DNA from: Batillaria attramentaria
Lineage: Eukaryota; Mollusca; Gastropoda; Batillariidae
Reading direction: 5' to 3'
NCBI GenBank assembly: GCA_018292915.2
Contig: JACVVK020000005.1
Coordinates: 4,158,501-4,222,500 of the forward strand
Length of the DNA stretch: 64,000 nt
In this document: positions 11,639 to 23,877 of the stretch, in pieces
Position numbering within the stretch: the first letter of the stretch is position 1
Layout: each line of letters begins with the position of its first letter
Made by a program: the position numbers and the translations under genes
Notes under the pieces: model-generated
What the model was told of the DNA's origin: nothing
Seen by the model: the letters and a program-made list of their open reading frames with translations, nothing else
Databases searched by the model: none

Positions 11639-11960
11639 ACAAATACCACCCCCCCCCCTCCCTAGTAAAGAGGAAAGCAAACACAAAAAAACAAACAAAC
11701 AAACACACCCCCACCACCCCCGAAAAGCAACAACAAAAAACAAAAAAAAACAAAAACCCAACAAACAAACAAAGAAACCAACAACCAAAAAAACAAAACA
11801 ACAACAAAACAACCAAAATACAACAACAAACAAAAAAGCAAAAAACGGAACAAAAACAACAACAGAAAAAAACACCCTAAAAACAGACAAAAAAATCCAA
11901 AACAAAACTAAAAACTAAAAACAACAGCAATGCAAAACAAAATAAAAAAGGAGCAAAAAC
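11639..11960 (+). repeat. A/C-only tract, ~320 bp
   Basis: Longest of six similar tracts; (CAAA), (CAA) and poly-C/poly-A blocks with only rare G/T. Confidence 0.9.
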
Positions 11961-13404
11961 ATCACGAAAATCGAGAGAGGGCTATAAATTTGCACCTGTG
12001 TTAATGCGTATGCTTTGGTCAGCGTAAGCAGTCCAGATTTGTGAACTTGGAAACAGTTACTCATGTCCATCTAGAAATGCCTGAAGCGTATTACACACAT
12101 TTATCTTAGGGAGTCTTAGGGAAGGGGTGTCCAATCTCCTGTGTAAATGATCAAAATGTCTTCCAATATCTGTCACTTCTTTGACATTGACCATACGACG
12201 ATTTCGCGAAATGAAAGCCATCAAAACCAAATCCCCCGACATGTCAGCCCCACAAACAGAGCACGCCTTCTACATGTCAGCGTCTCAGTCTCACTCGCCT
12301 GCAATGATCTGCCAATCTGCTAAATATCTGGTCGAAAAGAGGGACTTGTCCGCTACAACTCAAACTTGGATTTCCCGTTCCAATTACAGGCCTCTCTACA
12401 AATACCCGGCCATGCCCCCCCCCCCCCCCCTCCACCCCGAACTGTTTCTGCTTGTGTACCCCGTTATGCATGGATTGTTGAGTGGAAAACAAACAGGCCG
12501 CTTTCCGCCTGTCACGCTCCATTGCCCACGCCGTTGGGACACTTTGTATTGCGTGTGAAGGTCATTTGGAACTTCGAATGGAGTAGAGAGTGTATTAGGT
12601 ACATGGCCTCTCTCTCTCACCCGGGCTTGTTTGGACGTATTGCGAGGAGCACAGCGCTAGAGCCATCGTATCAGGTCGAAGGACACAAATACACAGGGCC
12701 TCAAAATGCATATATATTCCATATTAGCCTCAGGCGTCATAGTCATCCCTAAAAATGCTTCAATCTAGAAACAATTACTACCATGAACAGACCATTCAGA
12801 GGCACACACCTGACAAGGTTAAGAAAAAAAATTGAATGTCTCTTCTCCGCCCAGGCCTCAATGGAGTAATGCACGCCTGCTTTCTGTTTAGGCCAGAGAG
12901 GCAGTTCGCAGAAATCCGCTTGCCTCACTTGTGTCCGACCTCTGTGCAAAAAGTCCCAGCTTCACTGGCAGCTTGCCTCTTTTTGTGACCGCCTGGCATG
13001 CACCTTGACACACGTAACACAAAAATCACGAAAATAGCGCTTTTTCACAACAAAAATCACTACAGCACACTCGCCAAACAGGGCACCCCAAATAAACACC
13101 AAACATGACCCCACGGTTAATTTGTGTCCTTACGCCATCGTGCCTGAAGATGTGACAGTGTATCACACTTGTAGAGCTTATTAATTGGTTTACTTAGTAT
13201 TGACCGAAGAAAGTTTTATTCTAGTTTTAAATGAACTGGACAAGGAAAGATGGTTTAAATTCAAATTTGAATGAAGATGAAGGTCTGTGTAGCCCGAGTC
13301 GCATCGAAGAAGATCAGCCCAATCTGTTGGTCGCCCTAATTTGTTTTGTTTGACCACAGACGGGATCAGTCGCAGTGCGTTTGTTGGTTAGTTTTGCAAA
13401 ACAG

Positions 13405-13735
13405 TTAAAGGACCAATATTTCAGATTTTTCGCTTACAGATCGTTCTGGCGTTCTGAGCTGTTTTGTTGATGTCTAGCATCACGCCACTTAAGACACCTG
13501 CACAGCGACAGCATCTCAAATGCTGACACCGAACTAACAGAAGGGTACACAGTGACGCGGCTAACACAAGGACTGTGCAAGAGGATTGTCGGTAAGATCA
13601 GCCGCTGAGCAGGAGAGTTTAAATTTCGACCGCTCGCGCAGAGTGTACACAATATAGTACCGCACTGAAAGCTCTACTAAACATTAAGATAGAGTATTTC
13701 GAGCGTACAGGAGCACCCACAAGCGAAACATGAGT
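13405..13735 (+). repeat. Dispersed repeat R3, copy 1
   Basis: aaaggaccaatatttcagat, acagatcgttct, gtctagcatcac, gctctactaaacattaagat and tttcgagcgtacagg correspond in order to 41123-41408. Confidence 0.65.
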
Positions 13736-13846
13736 TGGCCTCTTTAAAGCTAAGTATATGTGGAAACTGCGTGTATGAACTCGTGATATTGCGCTGAACG
13801 TTCTGGATAAATGCGTTCTTAAAGCTTTCACTGATAGAGGTTGTTT

Positions 13847-14015
13847 GAGCCGGGGTGGCCGAATGGTAGAGCTTTGGACTTCTAATGCTCGGGTCGTGAG
13901 TTCGTATCCCGGCTGGAGCCAAATATTTGTGCTGGCTTTTTCCTCGTTGCCCCGTTTTTGATATCACCCGTATGTGGTGGAAAAGGACGTTAAACCCCCA
14001 GACACCCACCCACCC
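13847..14015 (+). mobile_element. SINE-A copy, full-length
   Basis: Head gagccggggtggccgaatgg, box B gtgagttcgtatcccggc, tail gtatgtggtggaaaaggacg followed by ttaaacccccagacaccc and CACC repeats. It directly follows a copy of dispersed repeat R3 (13.4 kb). Confidence 0.93.
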
Positions 14016-15359
14016 TTTTTAAACTTGTGTAATATAATTCTCTAAGAATTATTATTATTATTATATTTTTATTTGTAAGGAAGGGCCACAGACATTCCGC
14101 ATATTGATAGTTGTACCTTCTTTCGTGTTTTTGTCGCTTTAACTTTTTCTGTTTGTTGTTGTTGTTGTTGTTGTTGGTTTTTTTGTGCTCGTGAAATTCA
14201 GTGGGTTTTTCCGCAGAAGTGTCCTCCCCGTCGCCTGTCCACCTGTCCCGCGATTATCTCCCTTCCTCCACCCTCAGTTCCTTCCCTTTTCAATGTCCGG
14301 CAGCAGACTCACCAGAAGTGTGGTATTCTTTTCAGTTCAAGTTGGGAACCTCAGCTCTCAAAACGGGCTGGGAGTGAGCTCAACCACCGTACTTGGCCAC
14401 AAACAAATACGCGGCTCTTGACTTCCATGCTACTCAAACACATGGAGTTCGTTCAGTATGTAGTGGTCATACCTAGCGAGTAGCGTTGAAGCCTAGCCTA
14501 AGTTGTTGAAGGGGGAGAAAAAGATGTTGGGTTACATAAGACTATTAAGAGATTGGGAAGGACAAGGGTGTGGAGAGTTGTTGGTGGAGTTATCAGTGAC
14601 GGGAAGTCCCTCGCAAATTGTCCCTCGTCAGTAGTGTTGAATCACCATCAAAGCTTGACATGCTTTTTTTCTGAATCGGACTTGAAATTTGACAGGACCG
14701 TTTGGTTGATAATTGGCGTTTTGAGGCAAAACTAGTCAGTGTATATTTCGGTCAAACGCACGAGGAGGGGGTGCTCTTTTGGAGGGAAGGAGCGGTTGGG
14801 CCGGGGGAGGAAGGAGGGGGGGGGGGGGGGCAGGGAATACGTTGCATGACTGGATAGGAGGGAATGAGCATTTTGCAGATGAAACCTCCGACACTGTGTG
14901 TGTGTTTTACTGTCACCTGAGTTAAGACACATTTGTCATAAAGGATTTGAAAGTGAATTTGATATCGTAGTAGGCCCATCGTCCTTCGTCTGCAACTTTT
15001 TCTTTCATATAGTAATACAAACTACGGAATCTTTGAACAGTTTTTTTTTTTTTTTTTTTTTTTGGGGGGGGGGGTCTTTCTTCAAAACTCTCCCTCATTT
15101 GGTGTCTCCGCCATGCCTGTGATTTGTACAAATGAGCACTTCTATTAGTTTTAAACTTGCTGGGCACTGCTGTGTGATCATTGCGTGAAGACGTATATTT
15201 GTTTCGCTTGAATAAACTGTTTAAACCAACAGTTTTTGTTTCCCCGGTCGCTATTTAAGCGTGGATACCCAGGACATTCTTGATAGTACATGTACCATCA
15301 TCATCGTCGTCGTCATCATAATCATCATCATCATCATCATCGACGTCGCCTTTGTCGTG

Positions 15360-15532
15360 GGGAGCCGGGGTGGCCGAATGGTAGAGCTTTGGACTTCTAA
15401 TGCTCGGGTCGTGAGTTCGTATCCCGGCCAGGGCCAAATATTTGTGCTGGCTTTTTCATCGTTGCCCCGTCTTTGATATCACGCGTATGTGGTGGAAAAG
15501 GACGTTAAACCCCCACCCACCCACCCACCCAC
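15360..15532 (+). mobile_element. SINE-A copy with perfect 14-bp TSD
   Basis: Full-length element flanked by tcgcctttgtcgtg at 15346-15359 and 15533-15546. It inserted next to an (ATC)n-like run at 15297-15344. Confidence 0.95.
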
Positions 15533-15968
15533 TCGCCTTTGTCGTGCTCGTTTTCACCTTCATGATCGCTTTCATCATCATCACTGCCGACCCTCCCATC
15601 AGAGGTGTCGCCGACTCAGGTAGGACAGGTGTGACGGTGCACAGCGCCAGTGTTCCTTCAATGCAGAAGTGACAGGCCCAAGTAACGGGTTCTCGCGCGG
15701 CCATATGGTGCAGTTGTCTCGCTTGTCACGGCGAGCAGACGACAATTGGAAGGAGAAGCAGGCGGCCTGATGGCTTGAGGTCGGGGATGCAGTTAAGGAC
15801 GCATCTGCTTGACTTTTGTGGAGAATGCCTGGTCCTTCTTTGAACAAAAGATGCTGTTAGGGAGGATGCATGGAGGAAAGGTTTCGTCTAGTCGTGTTGG
15901 CGTGTAGTGTTGCGGTTTCCTATATGCTGTGTATACTCTCTTTGTGTCTGTGTGTCTGTCTGACTTTG

Positions 15969-16024
15969 TCACACACACACACACACACGCACACGCACAC
16001 GCACACGCACACGCACACACGCAC
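15969..16024 (+). repeat. (CA)n with regular (CGCACA) variants
   Basis: (CA) array with CG substituted every sixth base, a higher-order hexamer pattern. Confidence 0.95.
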
Positions 16025-16751
16025 AAAATCACAATACGGTGTAGTAAGAAAAACATTCTTTCAGCAGTTGATGCATACATTACGTAACGGCGCTGTTTAG
16101 AGACAATGCGATTTTTCAGGGTTTTGTTGTAGTTCTGGAAATGCATAACCCGTCTCACAGGGGATTTTCTCAAGACGACAGTTCTGCTGTATGTTAATTT
16201 TAATTGGGAGCAACAGTCCTGTTGGTTATTTTTTGGAGAACAGAACAGAAAGGGAAAGAAAGATAGAAGCAGGAAAACAAAACCGATCAGAACATAACGG
16301 GTAACATTAGGAAACCTTCCCTTTCGCCATGGTCGCGCCTTTCGTTTGACCACATGTCAGATTTGATAAATGAGCTTCGCCTTGCTCGTGTTCATGCTGG
16401 GCGTTTGTGTGTGTGTGAGCACGGGGGAATACAGAACATGAATATTTGTCTGTAATGTAGGCAGGTTTCATTGCTGTGGCATATGGCTGAGTGTCAGTGT
16501 ATTGTTGTTTCAGTGTAATTGATCGAGAAACCATTACGTAATGGCATATGATTTATTCATTCCGTGTATTGTTGGGCTCCCATTTCCACTGTTTTCATTT
16601 TTTAAATTAATTCCACTAGATTTTTTTTAACGTGCTTAAAAACAAAATCGAGTCCTTCTGGATTGCGCCTTACCAGATTTCTTCTTTTCTTGATTGTCGG
16701 ATTAAGACAGGCTTTTTCTATTTTTAGTCGGCCAGCGAAACCTGTCATTCG

Positions 16752-16930
16752 GAAAAAAACACCCCCCCCAAAAAAAAAACAAAAAAACAAAACAACAACA
16801 AAAAAACCCCAAAACAACAACAACAAAAAAACTAACAAAAAACACAAAAAAAACAAAACAAACATACAAACAAAAAACCAACAGACAAATAAACAAACAA
16901 ACAACAACAACAACGACAACAACAAAACAC
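16752..16930 (+). repeat. A/C-only tract, ~180 bp
   Basis: Begins with an A-run, then a C-run and an A-run, then (CAA)/(CAAA) blocks. Confidence 0.9.
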
Positions 16931-17228
16931 AACACTTTCAGATAAGTTGACTTTGAGGACCACTGTCCAGTTCTGGCTGGTATCAATGGGTAAAATGTTC
17001 ATTTCCGGTTTGAGCGACGCCTGCATTGACCGGTCTTTTCGTCGCCTCGATTTTTAATGATTTTTGTTGTTGGTGTTGTTTTGTCTTTCCGCCATGGGTG
17101 GGTCATGTTGCTGTTTTGTTTCATACCTTGTCATACTGTAGCTGCCGGTAAGGACAGAGAACTCTGTGCCTCTGATTTGTCCTGTGCGAAAGCTCTATAA
17201 AAGCGATCCCCCATCTCTCAGAGGTATC

Positions 17229-17271
17229 TTAAGGGTCAAAAGCCATAGGACGTAAAGCAAGCTAATGATGA
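17229..17271 (+). mobile_element. 43-bp retroposon stub with 11-bp TSD
   Basis: agccataggacgtaaagcaa plus gctaatgatga, flanked by tcagaggtatc at 17218-17228 and 17272-17282. The same 3' terminal sequence is at about 59851-59893, so this is a very short 5'-truncated insertion of a retroposon whose 3' end is (ATGATGA). Confidence 0.8.
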
Positions 17272-17543
17272 TCAGAGGTATCCCCAGCGTCGTCTCCGAG
17301 ACTGTACCCATGTCTGTGTTGTTCACAAGGGCCCTGTCACGCCTCTGTAGGGTCAGTCGTTTGACCACTGTCTCTTTGCCTCTCCAAAATTTGGTCCACC
17401 GCGAATGCTTCTCAGTCCTGCTAGGGGTCTATATCGAGTCGTTTGGTTTTCTTTGAATTAGTTGCCTTCACAAGGGATTTTGAAAAAAAGGAAGGTTGGA
17501 AATTATTTATCATACTGTCGTTTTTCCTAAAAGTCGCTTAGTG

Positions 17544-17544
<1 letters not shown>

Positions 17545-17622
<78 letters not shown>
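17545..17622 (+). repeat. (CA)39
   Basis: Abuts the TSD of the truncated SINE-A at 17633. Confidence 0.98.
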
Positions 17623-17624
<2 letters not shown>

Positions 17625-17632
17625 ACCTTCCT

Positions 17633-17732
17633 GGCCAAATATTTGTCCTGGCTTTTTCATCGTTGCCCCGTCTTAGATATCACCCGTATGTGGTGGAAAA
17701 GGACGTTAAACCCCCCAACACCCACACACCCT
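17633..17732 (+). mobile_element. SINE-A, 5'-truncated, with 11-bp TSD
   Basis: Only the tRNA-unrelated tail remains (ccaaatatttgtcctggct to the C-rich end). Target-site duplication accaccttcct at 17622-17632 and 17733-17743. 5' truncation with TSD is the signature of incomplete LINE-assisted reverse transcription. Confidence 0.9.
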
Positions 17733-17765
17733 ACCACCTTCCTTTCTTTCTGTCTGTCTGCCTTT

Positions 17766-17850
17766 CGGGGCCGAGACTTTTACTTTCAGTGCGCGGGTCG
17801 TGAGTTTGAATCCGACTGGATGTTGGAAAAGGACGTTAAACCCGAAACCA
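17766..17850 (+). mobile_element. SINE-A-like head with internal deletion
   Basis: A diverged head with box B-like gtgagtttgaatccgactgg jumps directly to tggaaaaggacgttaaaccc, lacking the central region. It is followed by (CT)n. It could be a distinct short subfamily. Confidence 0.65.
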
Positions 17851-17861
17851 ACAAATCAACC

Positions 17862-17896
<35 letters not shown>

Positions 17897-17949
17897 AATT
17901 CTGCTAATGTTCATCAATAAATTTCGAATCGTGTCAATGGTTGTTGTTG

Positions 17950-18003
17950 TAGGGATTCGAACTCCCAGTCCCTTTGATGTCAAAGGACAGAACGCCGGGC
18001 TGC
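17950..18003 (-). mobile_element. tRNA-like head, weak
   Basis: Minus strand ggcgttctgtcctttgacat followed by gactgggagttcgaatccc. Possibly a SINE head or tRNA pseudogene; no second copy found. Confidence 0.35.
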
Positions 18004-18107
18004 TGCACACGTCACACACACGGCTTGCAACAATTCCAGCCTGCAGACAGTGGCCGTCTGACAGTGTTCAGCAAGGGACTTCATTTGTATCGCATTGTCC
18101 CCGCTGA

Positions 18108-18330
18108 TTAGCATCATGTTAATCCTCCAGTGACAGAGATGGCGGGCGTGTGTATTGATTCTCGCGGTTCCCTTGCTTGTAAACTCGAGGCTGGGGCGAG
18201 GAAAACACTAATCAGGGTGGCCCTTTCACGGCGGGGGCCGCGGACGCGGGCACCGGCGTAACCATCCAATTAGTTAAACAAACTGGACCCTGGCAGGGTG
18301 ATTGTGTCCAGGAACCGGTGCTAGTCTTGT
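18108..18330. promoter_or_regulatory. Candidate conserved non-coding element
   Basis: Complex, non-repetitive sequence with gattagcatcatgttaatcc, acactaatcagggtgg and ccaattagttaaac (homeodomain-like cores) between repeats. No second copy in the window. Confidence 0.2.
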
Positions 18331-18358
18331 AGTTTGGCGCTGCGAAGATTTAGTACTC

Positions 18359-18360
<2 letters not shown>

Positions 18361-18398
<38 letters not shown>
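18361..18398 (+). repeat. (TG)19
   Basis: Uninterrupted array. Confidence 0.97.
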
Positions 18399-18403
<5 letters not shown>

Positions 18404-18643
18404 ATGGGAACAATGAGGATGAGGTTACCATGGATTCAGACAATTGTTCACTGGGGTGGGGGTGGGTGGTAGAGGTAATCATTGTTATGTAAGAGATAAA
18501 AAAAACAGACAAAATTAGAGGCCCATTGAAAGTTCCCACCAGCATTTTTATTTGGAACCACTGTAATTCGAAAAGAAGTAAAAAAAAATAATAAAAAAAA
18601 ATGAATAGTTTGAATGGTCGAGGTTAGTGTAGACACACGACTA

Positions 18644-18716
18644 CCGTCATCTTTAAAATAGGACTAAGCGTCATAGATTTGATAGACGCTAAGCCCTTTT
18701 CCCCCCCACGTGATGG
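18644..18716. mobile_element. TA-flanked palindromic MITE, copy 3
   Basis: TA|ccgtcatctttaaaatagg ... cacgtgatgg|TA, with a strong central stem (ctaagcgtc / gacgctaag). Confidence 0.75.
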
Positions 18717-20005
18717 TAATCGAGTGAGTCACGTGATTTCTGCAAGAAGAGGCATTTAATTTGAACATTGCTTGTCATTTTCTAAAAGGGGTTGGAATTG
18801 GAGGAATTGGACAAGATGGGTGCAGAGACCGACCACACAGATGGATGCTGTCGGTCTCTTTATAATGAGACCTGAAAGACACACGAAGGGACGTGAATAC
18901 CGTTGCAAGACAGACAGAGGGTGTCCTCGACAGCAATTTAGGGGCAGGCCAATCTGTCACACGGGTCTGTGTGGCGAGGGCAGCAGGGGGTGGTTGGTGA
19001 AGGGAGTGGGGGGCAACTAGGCGGCAAAGGGGGACAAACAGTGACAGAACTGTACACAACATCCGCCACAGCAGGCGACAGCCTTCAGAAAAGGGAGCGA
19101 GAGGCCGCGAGTGATGAGGCGAAGCAACCGGAAGGACACTTCACATCTTGTCTTTGTGAGCGGAACCGGGGGAGACTAAACGAGGGGACAGTGTTGTGGT
19201 GGTTTGTTGGTGGAGGGGGGGGGGGGGTGCTGGTGGTAGTGATGGTGGTGGTGGTGGTCCCGTGCCATATGTTGGGCTTGTCTTGTGGCAGCAAGTCCCT
19301 GCGAGTGTGACCCCCTGATCCTGTTTCGTCCTAGGCCACGCGCCGCTCGTGCAGCATGGCTTGGGACACAAGGAGGTCGCTCCTGTCAGGGTCTTCAGCC
19401 CAGAAAGTTGATACACAGGCTTTTGTCCATCTGGGCAGCTGTCTTCAAGCGGTCTGCTGGCAGGTTTTGTCCTACATTCCGCGGTCTTGTCCTTCTCATA
19501 CCGAACATGCCGAGTAGACTTCCTTAGTGTCTAACGGTACTGGCTCAGTTGTTCTTGGAACCCCGTGTGGGAACCAGTTTGTGGCATCAAGTACTGTCTG
19601 AAAATTTGAACGCTTCCAGTTGTTGCGGTGTTGTGCATGTGCTCATGTAATATTAGGAATTATTCGCCAGGTCTTTGTTGTGATCGTGAATATATTTTAA
19701 CCCCAAAGTTCCTGACTTAGGTGGTTATTTTTTTTTTCCCGGGCGGAACACCAGTACCCTTTTTAGCAAGTGCCAGATTTTATTTGCTTTTTTTTTTTCT
19801 TCCAGTGTTATGTGGAATTGTCAACCCATCTTCACGTTCAGTCTTTTGCCCCCCCCCCCACCCCGCTTTCTTCTCGGGTGTTCACTGGAACAGCGCACGG
19901 TCCCTCCGGGTCAAAGACCAAGGGTCTCGTTATCCTCACCACCCCCTCCGCTTCCTCCCACCACGATGTTGAGCTGCGAAAGTTGATAGAGCGGCTTAGT
20001 GCAGC

Positions 20006-20008
<3 letters not shown>

Positions 20009-20076
<68 letters not shown>

Positions 20077-20092
20077 GCGCGCGCGCGCGCGC
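20009..20092 (+). repeat. (GT)n-(GCGT)n-(GC)n
   Basis: Graded array ending in about 20 bp of pure (GC), a strong Z-DNA-type sequence. Confidence 0.97.
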
Positions 20093-20772
20093 ATGTAGCA
20101 GGTTTGCCTATCATCCCAGACCCCTTCTTCTGTCGGACAGGAGCTGGTGGGAGGGGAGGGGGGGGGGGTAACTGACAGGCGACAATCCGGCCCACGTGCC
20201 GACCCCTTCTGCACAAGCTGTTCAAAGACACAGTCCCGCTAGGGGCCGCCTGTGTGCTGACAAGGTGCGTTTAAACTCCCGTTAGCTGCTGTCGCAAGAG
20301 GGAGTGGGATAGAGTAGGAGGAGAGGGGCGGGTGAAAGGGGGGGTGGGGGACGGGAAGGGTGGTTGGGGCAGAGGGGGGCTAGAGGATGCTGTCTTTCCG
20401 CATGTTATGGACTAGTTTCGGCAATATGTTCAGTGATAGTTTGGGTTGGTCATGTACCACGTGTGCTGCGGTGTATGACCATTACGCATGAAAGTTCCGA
20501 CAATATTTCTTTGTAATCAAAGATTTTATGCGTTTGGGGTTTTTTTTGTCTGAAGGAAGAAGCAATGTTTTAAAAGATTTTATCATACATTTATGTGTCT
20601 TTCGTTGCGCCTTGAACGTGTCCTTTTGAATAATCATTTTGGGGGGAAATCGTTCGCTGCCTCTCCTTCCGTCTTCTTCGCCGATGCTTGGCACAGATGT
20701 TTCCCTTCATTTGCATTAATTTTGATCAGCTGGCCACTTTCCGTTCACGAGGAGAACAGAAGCCGTCTCCTT

Positions 20773-20774
<2 letters not shown>

Positions 20775-20840
<66 letters not shown>

Positions 20841-20869
20841 GGGGGGGGGGGGGGGGCAGACAGACAGAC
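20775..20869 (+). repeat. (AC)n-(G)16-(CAGA)n
   Basis: Three adjoining simple repeats. Confidence 0.97.
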
Positions 20870-20913
20870 AAGTCGTAGAATAAGTGATTTTGATACCTCA
20901 TTTTCATAGGACA

Positions 20914-21110
20914 GGGTGGTTCAGTGCACCACCAAAAGTGTCATAGGTATGATGGATGTGACAGCTAGTACAGGTATGATACGATGGTGGTTGACCTTTT
21001 TTATATACTATGTAAGACATATTACACTTTCCATACGCATCATATCGGGCATCATACCTACGATGCGTTAGGTGGTTCATATGGTTAGGTGGTTCATATT
21101 AACCACCCAA
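20914..21110. mobile_element. Possible MITE with gggtggtt ends
   Basis: Left gggtggttcagtgcaccacc and cataggtatgatgg are matched, inverted and with one extra subrepeat, by catcatacctacgatg, ggtggttcatatggttaggt and aaccaccc at right. No TSD found. Confidence 0.4.
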
Positions 21111-21145
21111 CTGAGTCAGCATATTATAAAGCTTTTAAATAACGC

Positions 21146-21162
21146 TCGCGCTCGCGCTTGCG

Positions 21163-21252
<90 letters not shown>
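21146..21252 (+). repeat. (CG/GC)-rich to (CA)n array
   Basis: CGCGC-rich start followed by about 80 bp of (CA). Confidence 0.96.
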
Positions 21253-21253
<1 letters not shown>

Positions 21254-21674
21254 GTTGACCATTTCTGTTCAGTTTGGCGTTGCAATCTCTCAGGCTCTCT
21301 CACCACGACAGTGTGCGAATGTGGCGGTGGTCACATGATGTATCGGCTCTCCTCCACGTGTACTCCAAGTCCTCTTCTCGAGCTGTGCATGTTTTCCGAT
21401 TGTTGAGGACCAGGCCATCATCGTAATTGATCTGCCCCATTACAGTGAAGAGCGGGTGCTTATGTTACGTTTCACTTTCAAACAGGCGGCGCTCTTTCGA
21501 CCGTCGTCTGTGTGTCTCGGGTGTATGACCGATGGGAAAATGCACAGATTTTTTTCTCTCAATTTTCTTTTCTTTCTGGAGTTTCTGGTCGGTTTTGGGG
21601 CTCTCTCGCCTGCCGGCTGAGTTTGGCAGTGGAGACTTGTGTTATTATAAGAGGACAGTTGTGATTTTGAGAGC

Positions 21675-21860
<186 letters not shown>

Positions 21861-22081
21861 CCATTGGATCGCGCCCACACGCCCACGCGCCCATGCTAAG
21901 CACAAACACTTAACACATATTATCAAAAACCAGGGATATAGAGGATGCTAGAGGTTATTATGATCATATACACCCGTGGAGTGGTTTGTAACCCAGTGCC
22001 TCTATTTTTCTTCGGTGCAGTGATTGAACTGGCCCAAACTGTGCTGGACTTGCTGCAGTTCAGTTTCCTTTCAGTTAGAGC

Positions 22082-22112
<31 letters not shown>

Positions 22113-22612
22113 AGTCAGTACAATTAAACCTAATTTGATTTGCGACATGTAAACATGTTACACTACGCAGGGCCAGACTTTGTCTTATTTAACTCGATTC
22201 CTGCTAGGTAAGGTTGTGCACCAAAGGCAAAAAAAAAAAAAAAAAAAAATCACAATTAAAATATGTGTGCATGGATTTACATTTGGCTCACTGGGAGCGG
22301 GTTTTTTTTTTTTTTTTTTTTTGATTATTCTGCAGCAAGAGCCGTTCAGGAACCGTTAATCTTGCTTGATTTTCGCATGCAGGGCCAAAACCGAAAAAAA
22401 AGTACAAACACGTAGGATACTCGTGCGCGGTACGAAATGTGTTAAACCAACGATCCTGTATTCCTGGTTGTAGGATCTTTGGTTAAACCCACAGCACTTA
22501 CGTGAACAGTGCTCACGAGAGCGTCACACTGCAGAGTTTTCTATCGAAATTAAGTCAGAAGAAAGTACATTTAGAACCTCATGTTGGATGGCATCTATGT
22601 TTGTGTGTGCAG

Positions 22613-22727
22613 ACTGGCAGAAGACAGAAGCCCAGAAGCGGCGAGAGCGACTGCTGCTGGAGGAGCTGGTGGCCGTTGTCAACAAGCGGGACGAGCTGGT
22701 CCAGCATCTCGACTCACAGGAACGAGC
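22613..22727 (+). CDS. EHBP1: EHBP1 bMERB exon 2 in window
   Basis: This internal coding exon continues the bMERB domain. The acceptor is ttgtgtgtgcag ending at 22612; the donor is gtaagt at 22728-22733. The leading 'ac' joins the 'g' left by the previous exon to give GAC, so the protein reads DWQKTEAQKRRERLLLEE and then LVAVVNKRDELVQHLDSQER, ending with 'gc' of an alanine codon. This is the diagnostic segment: the WQKTEAQKRRE and NKRD..V..LD.QE pattern is what I recall for vertebrate EHBP1/EHBP1L1 and distinguishes it from MICALL proteins. Length is 115 bp, and phases on both sides agree with neighbours. The preceding intron is 15,255 bp and the following one 8,219 bp. A decayed partial copy of the 3' part of this exon, with its donor site, lies about 660 bp downstream (23339-23430). 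Confidence 0.88.
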
Positions 22728-23338
22728 GTAAGTTGCCGCTCTTGCCGTGCCAGGCGGAAGAGTTGTCTTTCTTTTCTAGCCTCTAATTCTCTGAGTATGT
22801 AACCTCTTCTGGTTTCGTAATTCTTTTCCTGTCATTGTGTGCGTTCATGTGATTTGTTGTACTTGTCTTTGTTGTTCACTGTTGCTGGAAGCTGAAGGAA
22901 CGAACTTACGTCATAGACCTCTCGTGTTCCTGCTTTCCCTTGCATTTATTTTATTTATTCATTTTTGTGATGGCAGATTTGGGTCACGTTGAGCGTATCT
23001 GCACATTAAAGCGGAAGAGTTAATTAAAAGATGACACCCCCCCCCCCAAAAAAAAAAAAAAAAAAAAAAATTCGCCCACTAATCCCCTGTTTACAAGGAG
23101 GCTGCTCGGGTCACCGACTCACGCTGCTCGGTTTCTTCTTTTTCTTGCGCCTGTCTGCACAGCAGAAGGAGGTGACGCTAGAGGAGGGATTAAGAGGTTG
23201 GGGAGGGGGGGGGGAGGAGGGGGCAGCAATGTTTTGGGGAAGAATCAAGAAGCTTCCCGCCTTTGCGTCCAAATCAAAACAAACCGGACCGGAATGATCT
23301 GGAATTAAATAACAACGATTATGATTAGAATACTGCAA

Positions 23339-23430
23339 AACAAGCGGGACGAGCTGGTACAGCATCTTGACACACTGAGCTGGTACAGCATCTTAACACA
23401 GGAACGAGCGTTAAGTTGTTGCCCTGTGCC
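23339..23430 (+). pseudogene. Decayed partial duplicate of EHBP1 exon 2 with its donor region
   Basis: From 23339 the sequence matches exon 2 from 22681: aacaagcgggacgagctggt is shared exactly, followed by a cagcatctYgac-type stretch and caggaacgagcg. The copy carries an internal 26 bp tandem duplication (23351-23376 and 23377-23402, gagctggtacagcatctt in both) that breaks the frame. Its donor reads gttaagt instead of gtaagt, so it should not splice there. Similarity continues about 30-40 bp into the downstream intron (ttgcc...tgtgccagg). Upstream of 23339 there is no match, so only the 3' half of the exon was copied. It is a non-functional intronic relic. Confidence 0.85.
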
Positions 23431-23877
23431 AGGGGGGGGGGGGGAAGAGATGTCGTTCGTCACAGTGCGACACAAAAACCAGAACGAACAAGTAATCAGA
23501 GCAAGTTGAAATTCAAGTGTGAACTTTAAACTTTTGGATATTAATGTTAGATTTTTTTCTGTTCTGACGTGATCTGGAAAGAAGGAATGGGGCCGGGGGA
23601 GGGAGGGAGGGAGGGAGGGAGGATGCAGTCAGATTGACACTGTTGAGCTGTGTGCTGGAACAAAAAAGAACATGTTCTCCCATTACCACGCGTCATCTGA
23701 AATAATACACTTCTCTGTGTTCTGCGGTTACCAAAGCTTTAGCGAGGGAGAAAAGAAAAGAAAAATCGGCGGAAACTCGTACAACAGCAGTAACCCGTAT
23801 CATTTAATCTCTGGAAAAACTGAGGGGGTGGGGGGATTAAAAAAAAAGAAAAAAAAAAAAGCATACGCAGAAAGCCT

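Noticed and set aside
22502..22802. Overlapping 73-94 codon frames at exon 2
   Set aside because: Shadow frames of the EHBP1 exon; the real frame is fixed by the spliced phases.
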